DNA from: Acidimicrobiia bacterium
Lineage (GTDB): Bacteria > Actinomycetota > Acidimicrobiia > Acidimicrobiales > AC-14
NCBI GenBank assembly: GCA_019244985.1
Contig: JAFASB010000462.1
Coordinates: 1 to 12,030 of the forward strand
Reading direction: 5' to 3'
DNA length: 12,030 nucleotides
This document shows, piece by piece, positions 1 through 6,242 of this stretch. Within the stretch, counting starts at the first letter, position 1; every line of letters begins with the position of its first letter. The notes beneath the pieces were generated by a model. It was not told where the DNA came from. It worked only from the letters and a program-made list of their open reading frames with translations, and made no database searches. The position numbers were made by a program, and so were the translations under genes.

Positions 1-597
1 ACCGAGGGCTTCTCGCCGCGGCCCAAGCTGAGCTTCGGCCTCGCCCTCCCCACAGGTGCCGAGTCGCTGGCCGAGTACCTCGACCTGGAGCTCGCGCCGG
101 ACGCAGCCGTCGACGTCGGCGAACTGCGGGCGCAACTGAGCCCCGCCCTCCCGTCCGGTATCGACGTCACGGCCGTCGCCGTCGTGGCCTCGACGCCGAG
201 TGGCGGCCGGGCACCGTCCCTGCAGGAGGACGTCACGTCCTGCACCTGGCGCGTCGTCCTGGCACCCGGCGCCGATCCGAAAACCGTTGCCGACCGGGCG
301 CTTGCCTCGTCGTCCCTGCTCGTCGAGCGCGAGCGCAAGGGACGGCTCTCGGTCGACGACGTGCGTCCCGCCATCCTCGCTCTGTCGGCAGACACCACCG
401 CCGACGGCGAGGCCGAGCTCGAGGCCCGACTTGCCACCCAGCCCCGAGCACTGCGCCCCCAGGAGCTCCTGCGGGCGCTCGACCCGGATCTCGAGGCGAT
501 CCGAGTCTGCAGAACACATCAATGGATCGAGCGCGACGGCCTCCGCGAGGAGCCTCTCACCGTCGCGCCGCACGCCGTCGGAGCGCGTGCGCAATGA
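1..597 (+). CDS. DUF2344 / TIGR03936-type radical-SAM-linked protein (5' end outside window)
   Basis: The first 198 codons of the window are open in frame 1 and end at TGA 595-597; the start lies upstream of the window. The opening residues contain the SEGFHPRPKLSFG-like signature (here TEGFSPRPKLSFG), followed by a GAESLAEYLDLEL stretch. Both are typical of the DUF2344 family that sits beside, or is fused to, a B12-binding radical SAM protein. The C-terminal part (RVCRTHQWIERDG) also fits. The biochemical role of the family is not established. It sits 15 bases upstream of the RNase E/G gene, and this pairing is common in actinobacteria, so co-transcription is likely. A separate downstream start (ATG-less GTG near 184) is unnecessary, because the family match begins at base 1. 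Confidence 0.85.
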   Translation, partial: TEGFSPRPKLSFGLALPTGAESLAEYLDLELAPDAAVDVGELRAQLSPALPSGIDVTAVAVVASTPSGGRAPSLQEDVTSCTWRVVLAPGADPKTVADRALASSSLLVERERKGRLSVDDVRPAILALSADTTADGEAELEARLATQPRALRPQELLRALDPDLEAIRVCRTHQWIERDGLREEPLTVAPHAVGARAQ

Positions 598-612
598 GAA
601 GGGAACACCTCG

Positions 613-2454
613 ATGTCCGAGCCCGTGGACAGCGCGGCCGACCAGCGGCAGCGCGCCGAGCCCAGCGATGGCGCCTCGGCGAAAAACACACCTACCCCGG
701 GTGGGGAGGCGCCTGAGAGCGGCGGCTCCTCCGGCCAGAACGCCGCCGGGGGCGACGGCCCGCGCCGCAACAACAATCGCCGCCGCGGTTCCCGCGGCGG
801 CCGCGGCCGCAAGAAGCCCGCAGGCGAGTCGACGGCGGCAGCCGCCAAGAGCAATGGCGGCGGCGAGCGGCCCGACCTCCCTGAACGGATCCGGGAGAAC
901 AAGCCTTCAGCAGATGCCGCGGCCAAGGCGCTGATCCCCAAGCCCAAGATCGGTGACTCCCGCCCGGCACCCGCCGCCGACAACGGCGGGACCGACGACG
1001 ACTCGGCGACGGCCGGAACCGGGGCCAAGCGCCGCCGCCGCCGGGGCGGACGCGGCCGGGGCGGCAGTGGCGGGGGGAACGACGGCGGCGGGGGCGGTCG
1101 TGCCTCTGCCACGGTCGAAGCCGAGGCGCTGGCCCTCGACGAGGAGACGCTCGCCCAGCGTCGGGGCCGCGAGCGCAAGGGCCGGCCCGTCGGCCGGTAC
1201 CTGATGACGGTCCACGTCCGGCCAGAGGCCACCCAGATCGGCGTGCTCGAGGGTCGGGCGCTGATCGAGCACTACGTCTCCCGGCCCCAGGACGACGCCA
1301 CCCAGATCCACGGCAACATCTACCTGGGCCGCGTGCAGAACGTGCTGCCCGGCATGGAGGCGGCCTTCGTCGACATCGGCACGCCGAAGAACGCCGTGCT
1401 GTACCGCGGCGACGTGCAGTACGACCCCGAAGACGTGGTCGAAAGCGGCGCCCCCCGCATCGAGCAGATGCTGAAGGCCCGCCAGACGATTCTCTGCCAG
1501 GTCACCAAGAACCCGATCGGCACCAAGGGCGCGCGGCTCACCCAGGAGGTGTCATTGCCTGGGCGCTTCGTCGTGCTGATCCCCAACAGCACCACCTACG
1601 GCATCTCGAAGCGTCTGGCTGACGACGAGCGCAAGCGCCTGCGGCGCATCCTCGACTCAGTGAAGCCGGAGGGCCATGGCCTGATCGTGCGCACGGCCGC
1701 CGAGAACGCGACACCGGACGAGTTGCGCCGGGACGTCGAGCGCCTCCTCCGCCAGTGGACCGAGATCGACGGCCTCGCCAAGCGCTCGAAAGCGCCCGCC
1801 TTGCTGTACCGAGAGCCCGACCTCGCCGTGCGCATCATCCGGGAGGAGTTCAACCGCGAGTACCGCGGCGTGGTCATCGACGATCAGGCCCTCTACGACG
1901 AGGTGCACGAGTACGTCTCGTCGTTGATCCCCGAGCTCGAGGACCGCGTCGAGTACTTCGATCCGTCAGAGGAGTCGCTGCCGCTGTTCGAGCGCTACCA
2001 CGTGCACGAGCAGCTCCATAAGGCGCTCGATCGAAAGGTGTGGTTGCCGTCGGGGGGCTCGCTGATCATCGAGCGCACCGAGGCCCTCACCGTCATCGAC
2101 GTCAACACCGGCAAGAACGTCGGGACGTCGAGCCTCGAGGAGACGGTGTTCCGCAACAACCTGGAGGCGGCCGAGGAGATCGCCCGTCAGCTACGGCTCC
2201 GGGACATCGGGGGGATCATCGTCATCGACTTCATCGACATGGAGATCAAGAAGAACCGCGATGAGGTGCTGCGGTCCTTCAAGTCGGCCCTGGCCCGGGA
2301 CAAGACCCGCACCCAGGTCTTCGAGATCTCCGAGCTGGGCCTCGTGGAGATGACCCGCAAGCGGGTGTCGGAGGGGCTGGTGGAGTCGTTCTCGCTCGAG
2401 TGCCCGACCTGCAACGGCCGCGGGCTCATTCTCGACGAGAGCCTGCTCGACTAA
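613..2454 (+). CDS. rne: Ribonuclease E/G family endoribonuclease
   Basis: A 613-residue protein. Rne/Rng enzymes cleave single-stranded RNA in mRNA turnover and rRNA/tRNA processing. Residues 1-195 are a low-complexity Arg/Gly/Ala tail with two basic patches (about 51-68 and 139-163). An S1 RNA-binding domain starts near residue 232 (GNIYLGRVQNVLPGMEAAFVDIG). The DNase-I-like catalytic core carries D496 (VIDVNTGKN) and D539 (IDFIDME). Their 43-residue spacing equals that of E. coli RNase E D303/D346. The Zn-link CPTC (C597, C600) lies 101 residues after the first Asp, also as in E. coli. The protein ends soon after the Zn-link, so there is no long C-terminal scaffold; the disordered part is N-terminal, as in mycobacterial and Streptomyces enzymes. 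The ATG has a GAAGGG Shine-Dalgarno about 9 bases upstream. Whether it behaves as RNase E or RNase G cannot be told from sequence. Confidence 0.95.
   Translation: MSEPVDSAADQRQRAEPSDGASAKNTPTPGGEAPESGGSSGQNAAGGDGPRRNNNRRRGSRGGRGRKKPAGESTAAAAKSNGGGERPDLPERIRENKPSADAAAKALIPKPKIGDSRPAPAADNGGTDDDSATAGTGAKRRRRRGGRGRGGSGGGNDGGGGGRASATVEAEALALDEETLAQRRGRERKGRPVGRYLMTVHVRPEATQIGVLEGRALIEHYVSRPQDDATQIHGNIYLGRVQNVLPGMEAAFVDIGTPKNAVLYRGDVQYDPEDVVESGAPRIEQMLKARQTILCQVTKNPIGTKGARLTQEVSLPGRFVVLIPNSTTYGISKRLADDERKRLRRILDSVKPEGHGLIVRTAAENATPDELRRDVERLLRQWTEIDGLAKRSKAPALLYREPDLAVRIIREEFNREYRGVVIDDQALYDEVHEYVSSLIPELEDRVEYFDPSEESLPLFERYHVHEQLHKALDRKVWLPSGGSLIIERTEALTVIDVNTGKNVGTSSLEETVFRNNLEAAEEIARQLRLRDIGGIIVIDFIDMEIKKNRDEVLRSFKSALARDKTRTQVFEISELGLVEMTRKRVSEGLVESFSLECPTCNGRGLILDESLLD
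1043..1091 (+). other. G-run cluster with quadruplex potential inside the RNase E/G reading frame
   Basis: Four runs of at least four G lie on the coding strand at 1043-1046, 1058-1061, 1072-1077 and 1087-1091, separated by 9 to 11 bases. They encode the second Arg/Gly-rich patch of the protein tail. The loops are longer than in canonical quadruplexes, and the G richness may simply follow from Gly codons, so the structure is only possible. Confidence 0.3.
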
Positions 2455-2460
2455 CTCCGG

Positions 2461-2466
2461 TAGCCT
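2461..2466 (+). promoter_or_regulatory. Putative -10 box (TAGCCT) for near-leaderless rplU
   Basis: TAGCCT matches the TANNNT -10 pattern and ends 9 bases before the rplU ATG at 2476. There is no Shine-Dalgarno in the 21-base gap after the RNase E/G stop. The wider octamer GTAGCCTG is nearly identical to GTAGGCTG in front of obg. No convincing -35 is visible. This would give rplU-rpmA its own start in addition to read-through. Confidence 0.4.
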
Positions 2467-2475
2467 GCACCCTCT

Positions 2476-2784
2476 ATGTACGCAGTCATCCGCACCGGCG
2501 GCAAGCAGACGCGGGTCGAGCAGGGCCAGCGCGTCGACGTCGAGCTCCTCGGCAAGGCCGACGGAGACGAGGTCGACTTCACGCCCGTGCTGGTGGTCGA
2601 CGGCGACAATGTCGTGGCCGCCGCGTCCGACCTGGCGTCGGCGAAGGTGACGGCCCGGGTGGTCGGCGAGACCAAGGGCCCGAAGATCCGCGGCTTCACC
2701 TACAAGAACAAGACGAACAACCGTCGTCGGTGGGGCCACCGCCAGCGCTACAGCACGATCGAGATCACGGGGATCAGCAGATGA
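2476..2784 (+). CDS. rplU: 50S ribosomal protein L21
   Basis: A 102-residue protein of normal L21 length. It opens MYAVIRTGGKQTRVEQGQRV, the conserved L21 N-terminus (YAVIxxGGKQ), and has the RNA-binding C-terminal segment KGPKIRGFTYKNKTNNRRRWGHRQ typical of L21 (KxxKxRRxxGHRQ). L21 binds 23S rRNA in the large subunit. The stop overlaps the rpmA start as ATGA (2781-2784), so the two ribosomal proteins are translationally coupled. The start is fixed by the family N-terminus; no ribosome-binding site is present upstream. Confidence 0.97.
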   Translation: MYAVIRTGGKQTRVEQGQRVDVELLGKADGDEVDFTPVLVVDGDNVVAAASDLASAKVTARVVGETKGPKIRGFTYKNKTNNRRRWGHRQRYSTIEITGISR

Positions 2785-3026
2785 GCAAGACCAAGGGTGG
2801 CGGTTCCACTCGCAACGGGCGCGACTCCGCGGCCCAGCGCCTCGGCGTCAAGGTGTTCGACGGCGGCCAGGTGCACGCCGGCGCCATCATCGTCCGCCAG
2901 CGCGGCACGAGGATCCACCCCGGCCAGAACGTCGGCATCGGCGGCGACGACACGCTGTTCGCCCTGACCTCCGGCAAGGTCAAGTTCGGCTCCCGCAAGG
3001 GCCGCAAGCTCGTCGACGTCGTCTGA
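2781..3026 (+). CDS. rpmA: 50S ribosomal protein L27
   Basis: An 81-residue protein of standard L27 size. It carries the conserved GGGSTRNGRDS N-terminal block, then RLGVKVFDGG, GAIIVRQRGTRIHPG, GIGGDDTLFAL and a basic C-terminus. L27 lies at the peptidyl-transferase centre, with its N-terminal tail reaching towards the tRNA ends. The tail here starts MSKTKGGG instead of the commoner MAHKKGGG, a small variation. There is no N-terminal cleavage extension of the Firmicutes kind. The start overlaps the rplU stop by four bases, giving coupled synthesis of L21 and L27. The same reading frame stays open far upstream, but that part is out of frame with rplU and is not coding. Confidence 0.97.
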   Translation: MSKTKGGGSTRNGRDSAAQRLGVKVFDGGQVHAGAIIVRQRGTRIHPGQNVGIGGDDTLFALTSGKVKFGSRKGRKLVDVV

Positions 3027-3031
3027 TCGAA

Positions 3032-3052
3032 GGGGGAGGGAAACCCTCCCCC
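3032..3052 (+). terminator. Perfect hairpin after rpmA, likely terminator without U-tract
   Basis: GGGGGAGGG (3032-3040) and CCCTCCCCC (3044-3052) pair perfectly over nine bases around an AAA loop, starting six bases after the rpmA stop. No T-run follows, as is frequent for terminators of GC-rich actinobacteria. It could also work as an mRNA 3'-end stabiliser. Confidence 0.65.
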
Positions 3053-3074
3053 CTCGAGCTCCCCCCACCGGGGC

Positions 3075-3125
3075 CGAGCTTCGCTCGTCGTGCGCCCGCC
3101 ATCCGGGGAGGCCGGCTTCGCCGGC
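3075..3125 (+). repeat. Two small TTC-loop inverted repeats between rpmA and obg
   Basis: CGAGC-TTC-GCTCG (3075-3087) and GCCGGC-TTC-GCCGGC (3111-3125) are both perfect inverted repeats with the same TTC loop, 23 bases apart. With the hairpin at 3032-3052 they make three hairpins in the 142-base gap. They may be members of an extragenic palindrome family or further terminator stems. Confidence 0.45.
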
Positions 3126-3155
3126 ATGAGCGGCCGGCGGGAATTCCGTCCCCCG

Positions 3156-3161
3156 TAGGCT
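3156..3161 (+). promoter_or_regulatory. Putative -10 box (TAGGCT) for leaderless obg
   Basis: TAGGCT fits TANNNT and ends exactly 7 bases before the obg ATG at 3169. The transcript would therefore begin at or next to the start codon. No Shine-Dalgarno lies in the preceding bases. The flanking octamer GTAGGCTG resembles GTAGCCTG before rplU. No clear -35 hexamer is seen. Confidence 0.5.
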
Positions 3162-3168
3162 GATTTCA

Positions 3169-4407
3169 ATGTCGGGCTTCGTCGATGAAGCGCAACTGCA
3201 TGTCCGGGCCGGCGATGGTGGCGCGGGTTCGGTCTCGTTCCGGCGGGAGGCGCACGTCCCGAGGGGCGGTCCCGACGGTGGCGACGGTGGCAAGGGTGGC
3301 GACGTGTGGTTGGTCGCCGACCGCAACGTGGCCTCCCTGCTGGGGTTCCGCGACCATCCGCACCGGCGGGCCACCGATGGCGTGCACGGTCAGGGCGGAG
3401 CGCGGCACGGGGCCAACGGCGCCGACCTGCGCGTGCCCGTGCCGGAGGGGACGACGGTCAAGGAGAAGGACGGCACCGTCATCGCCGACCTCGTCCGCGA
3501 AGGCGACAGCTGGCTGGCTGCGCGTGGCGGCCGGGGTGGGCGTGGCAACGCACGCTTCCTGAGCAACCGGCGCCGGGCGCCGTCGTTCGCCGAGCAGGGC
3601 GAGTCCGGCGAGGAGCGCTGGCTCGACATGGAACTGCGGCTCATGGCCGACGTCGCCCTGGTCGGCCTCCCCAACGCCGGCAAGAGCACGCTGATCTCGC
3701 GCATCTCGGCCGCCAAACCCAAGATCGCCGACTACCCGTTCACCACACTGCAGCCCCATCTCGGCGTGGTGCGTTTCGATGACGCCGAGATCGTCGTCGC
3801 CGACATCCCCGGCCTCATCGAAGGCGCCGCCGAGGGCCGCGGGCTGGGCCACCAGTTCCTGCGCCACGTCGAGCGGGCTCGGGCCCTGGTCGTCCTGGTC
3901 GACTTGGCCAGCGTCGAGGAGGTGTCGCCCGCCGAACAGGAGCGGGTCCTGCTCGACGAGCTGCGCCGCTACAAGCCCGAGCTCCTCGAGCGCCCGCGCG
4001 TCACCGTCGGCGCCAAGGCCGACGTGGCCGTGCTGCCGTGGGACGGCGAGCGGATCTCGGCGGTGACCGGTGCGGGCGTGCAGCCGCTCGTGGGGCGGCT
4101 CGTCCAACTGGTCGCCGAGGCGCGCGCGGCCGAGCCCGTCGCCGACTCCTTCGCGCTGCACGAGCCGCTGCCCGAGGGGTTCCACATCGAGCGCGAGTCG
4201 AACGGTGACTTTCGCGTCGTCGGACGGGCGGCCGAGCGTGCCGTCGCGCTCTCCGACATCACCACGCCCGACGCCCAGGAGTACGTCCGTCACCGTCTCC
4301 AGAAGCTGGGCGTCGACCGGGCCCTCGAGCGAGCCGGCGTACGCGAGGGCGACACCGTCCACATCGGCGCCATGGCGTTCGAATATCAGCCTGAAGGCGT
4401 CAGATGA
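3169..4407 (+). CDS. obg: Obg-family GTPase, ribosome assembly
   Basis: A 412-residue protein with all three Obg domains. The Gly-rich Obg fold covers about residues 1-157 (FVDEAQLHVRAGDGGAGSVSFRRE at the start). The GTPase domain has G1 G166-LPNAGKST, G3 D212-IPG and G5 S297-A. The C-terminal OCT domain covers about 338-408 and ends GDTVHIGAMAFEY. Obg proteins act in 50S subunit maturation and stress signalling. Two things are odd. The G4 motif, normally NKxD, reads A282-K-A-D285. Only 11 residues then separate D285 from S297, where other Obg proteins have a longer helical stretch. Guanine selectivity may thus be relaxed or arranged differently. The start follows a likely leaderless -10 box, and the stop overlaps proB as ATGA. 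Confidence 0.96.
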   Translation: MSGFVDEAQLHVRAGDGGAGSVSFRREAHVPRGGPDGGDGGKGGDVWLVADRNVASLLGFRDHPHRRATDGVHGQGGARHGANGADLRVPVPEGTTVKEKDGTVIADLVREGDSWLAARGGRGGRGNARFLSNRRRAPSFAEQGESGEERWLDMELRLMADVALVGLPNAGKSTLISRISAAKPKIADYPFTTLQPHLGVVRFDDAEIVVADIPGLIEGAAEGRGLGHQFLRHVERARALVVLVDLASVEEVSPAEQERVLLDELRRYKPELLERPRVTVGAKADVAVLPWDGERISAVTGAGVQPLVGRLVQLVAEARAAEPVADSFALHEPLPEGFHIERESNGDFRVVGRAAERAVALSDITTPDAQEYVRHRLQKLGVDRALERAGVREGDTVHIGAMAFEYQPEGVR

Positions 4408-5495
4408 TCGTCGTCGCCAAGGTCGGCACGTCGTCGATCACCAATGTCCATGGCGAGATCGAGCTGCAGGCCATCGACAAGCTGTGCGCCGAGGTGGCGA
4501 CGCTGCGCGGCAGGCAGCACCGCGTCGTCGTCGTGACCTCAGGTGCGATCGCCGCCGGTCTACCCGCCCTCGGCTTGAGCGGCGCCCGGCCCACCGATCC
4601 GGCGACACTGCAGGCCATCTCCGCCGTCGGCCAGAGCCGCCTCATGCGTGTCTACGACGACTCACTTGCCCGTCACGGTCTGGTGGGGGGCCAGGTGCTG
4701 TTGGCGCCTCTCGACTTCGTGCACCGGTCGCAGTATCTGCACGCACGCGGCACGCTCACGCGCCTGCTCGGTCTCGGCGTCGTCCCGGTCGTCAACGAGA
4801 ACGACGCCGTCGCCGACGATGAGATCCGCTTCGGCGACAACGACCGCCTCGCCGCGCTCGTCGCCCACCTCGTCAACGCCGACGTGCTGGTGATGCTCAC
4901 CGACACAGCCGGACTGCTCACCGCTGACCCGCGGCTCGACGAGGAGGCATCGCTCATCGAGGAGATCGTCGAGGTCGACCACCAGCTCGAGCGTGTCGCC
5001 GGCGGGACCGGCTCGGTGCACGGGAGTGGTGGCATGGCCTCGAAGCTGGCGGCCGCCAAGATGGCGGCCTGGTCAGGCGTGCGCACGGTGATTGCCGCCG
5101 CCCACCGGCCGGGCGTGCTCGTCAGCGCTGTCGACGGCGAGCCCGGCGCCGGCACCGTCGTGCGCCCCCACGATCGCAAGCTGTCAGCCCGCAAACTGTG
5201 GATCGGCTTCGCTGTCGCGTCGTCGGGCACCGTGGTCGTCGACGAAGGCGCCCGCCGCGCCCTCGTCGAGCGCCGCACGTCGCTCCTGCCCGCCGGCGTC
5301 GTCGACGTGCACGGCGCCTTCGACGCCGACGACGCCGTCGAGCTCGCCGACCCCTCCGGCCAGGTCTTCGCCAAAGGCCTCGCCCGCTACGCCGCCAACG
5401 TCCTCAAGGACGTCGCCGGCTCCAAGACCAGCGACCTGCCCGAAGGCCTGCCCCACGAAGTCGTCCACCGCGACGACCTGGTGGTCCTGCCGTAG
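4404..5495 (+). CDS. proB: Glutamate 5-kinase with C-terminal PUA domain
   Basis: A 363-residue cytosolic enzyme that phosphorylates L-glutamate with ATP, the first step of proline synthesis. The amino-acid-kinase domain shows KVGTSSI at residues 6-12, VTSGAIAAG, the glutamate-site motif NENDAV (131-136), FGDNDRLAALVA (143-154), TDTAGLLTADPR and the GTGSVHGSGGMASK loop. The last ~100 residues (from about KLSARKLWIGF) form a PUA domain, as in E. coli ProB. The start ATG overlaps the obg stop by four bases, so translation is coupled; no other start is needed. Obg-proB adjacency is standard in actinobacteria. No proA follows here: the next gene is a TetR regulator, so gamma-glutamyl phosphate reductase must be encoded elsewhere. 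Confidence 0.96.
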   Translation: MIVVAKVGTSSITNVHGEIELQAIDKLCAEVATLRGRQHRVVVVTSGAIAAGLPALGLSGARPTDPATLQAISAVGQSRLMRVYDDSLARHGLVGGQVLLAPLDFVHRSQYLHARGTLTRLLGLGVVPVVNENDAVADDEIRFGDNDRLAALVAHLVNADVLVMLTDTAGLLTADPRLDEEASLIEEIVEVDHQLERVAGGTGSVHGSGGMASKLAAAKMAAWSGVRTVIAAAHRPGVLVSAVDGEPGAGTVVRPHDRKLSARKLWIGFAVASSGTVVVDEGARRALVERRTSLLPAGVVDVHGAFDADDAVELADPSGQVFAKGLARYAANVLKDVAGSKTSDLPEGLPHEVVHRDDLVVLP

Positions 5496-5516
5496 CGTCC
5501 GACGTGCCCACCAGTC

Positions 5517-5545
5517 TGGACTGTTACCGCGAGTAACGTTACTGT
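5517..5545 (+). promoter_or_regulatory. Leaderless promoter of the tetR gene
   Basis: TGGACT (5517-5522) matches TTGACA at four of six positions. After a 17-base spacer comes TACTGT (5540-5545), a TANNNT -10 box. It ends 7 bases before the ATG at 5553, the same distance as at obg. No Shine-Dalgarno is present, so a leaderless mRNA is expected. Confidence 0.6.
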
Positions 5546-5552
5546 TAGTAAC
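5523..5552. promoter_or_regulatory. Tandem double palindromic operator, probable TetR autoregulatory site
   Basis: Two head-to-tail 15-base palindromes of the form GTTAC-N5-GTAAC fill 5523-5537 and 5538-5552 and touch the start codon at 5553. The second has 6-base arms (GTTACT-GTT-AGTAAC). Their junction is itself a palindrome, GTAACGTTAC (5533-5542). Together they cover the spacer and -10 box of the predicted promoter, so a bound repressor would block the polymerase. TetR proteins typically bind such sites as one or two dimers. No further copy was noticed elsewhere in the window. Confidence 0.75.
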
Positions 5553-6242
5553 ATGACGCGGAACCGGGCGCGCCGTGAACGCCGGGCTGGGTCGGACGAG
5601 CGTCGGGAGAAGCGAGCCGCCGAATTGGTCGACGCGGCCGTGCGGGCTGTCCGCCGCTACGGGCCGGCGGTCTCGATGGACCAGATCGCAACCGAGGCCG
5701 GCGTGGCCAAGCCCATCCTCTACCGCCACTTCGGCGCCCGGAACGGGCTGGTGGTCGCCATCGCCCAGCGGTTCAGCGACCAGTTGCGCCAGCAGCTGAC
5801 CTCGGCGCTGAAGTCGCCGGGCACAGATCCCCGTGGCGTGCTGCGTCGGGCGATCGACGCCCACGTCGGGCTCGTCGAACGCGAGCCCGACGTCTACCTC
5901 TTCGTGGTCGAGCACGTGGGGGCCGCGGCGCCCGACGGGTCGCCGCCTATGCAGTCGTTGCTCCAGAAGGTTGGAGCAGAGGTCGCCGTCGTCATCGGCG
6001 AGGCGTTGGCCGACGCAGGGCACGACTCGGGGGTCGCCGAGCCGTGGGCCTTCGGGATCGTGGGTATGGTCCACGTGGCCAGCATGTGGTGGGTCGAGCG
6101 TCGCTCGATGTCACGCCGTCGGTTCGTCGAGAGCCTCACCACCCTCCTGTGGTCGGGACTGGATCAGGCGCTCGTGCCGCAGATGTCCCAGACGCTCGAC
6201 CCTGCGGGCGACGGTGCGGCGCGGCTCGAGGCCCCGGCGTGA
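5553..6242 (+). CDS. TetR/AcrR-family transcriptional regulator
   Basis: A 229-residue protein. The TetR_N helix-turn-helix spans about residues 22-70: first helix RAAELVDAAVRAVRRYG, then SMDQIATEAGVAKPILYRHFGARNGLVVAI, with the diagnostic LYRHF in the recognition helix. The basic N-terminal tail (residues 1-24) is longer than in many TetR proteins. The C-terminal helical ligand domain (about 80-215) includes EPDVYLFVVEHV, a pattern seen in many actinobacterial TetR proteins; the ligand cannot be read from sequence. The start is supported by the leaderless promoter and the operator ending one base before it. The stop overlaps the GTG of the next gene (GTGA, 6239-6242), so regulator and membrane protein form an operon under the same double palindrome. 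That suggests the regulator controls the membrane protein. Confidence 0.93.
   Translation: MTRNRARRERRAGSDERREKRAAELVDAAVRAVRRYGPAVSMDQIATEAGVAKPILYRHFGARNGLVVAIAQRFSDQLRQQLTSALKSPGTDPRGVLRRAIDAHVGLVEREPDVYLFVVEHVGAAAPDGSPPMQSLLQKVGAEVAVVIGEALADAGHDSGVAEPWAFGIVGMVHVASMWWVERRSMSRRRFVESLTTLLWSGLDQALVPQMSQTLDPAGDGAARLEAPA

Noticed and set aside
519..1232. 237-residue minus-strand frame opposite the RNase E/G tail
   Set aside because: Its Pro/Arg/Ser composition mirrors Gly/Arg codons of the real gene; no start signal or domain.
2400..2780. Frame 3 upstream extension of the rpmA frame across rplU
   Set aside because: The overlapping rplU is unmistakable L21, and the extension is Arg/Gly-rich nonsense; L27 starts at its conserved N-terminus at 2781.
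3166..4362. 398-residue open frame on the minus strand opposite obg
   Set aside because: It is the mirror of a well-conserved obg with strong third-position GC bias, which keeps antisense frames open; its translation shows no recognisable domain.
5184..6074. 296-residue minus-strand frame across the proB end and tetR
   Set aside because: It would cross the tetR promoter and operator and reads as antisense of two well-supported genes.
6044..6238. Longer start (ATG 6044) for the membrane protein
   Set aside because: These 195 bases lie inside tetR in another frame; the GTG at 6239 overlapping the tetR stop is the natural coupled start.
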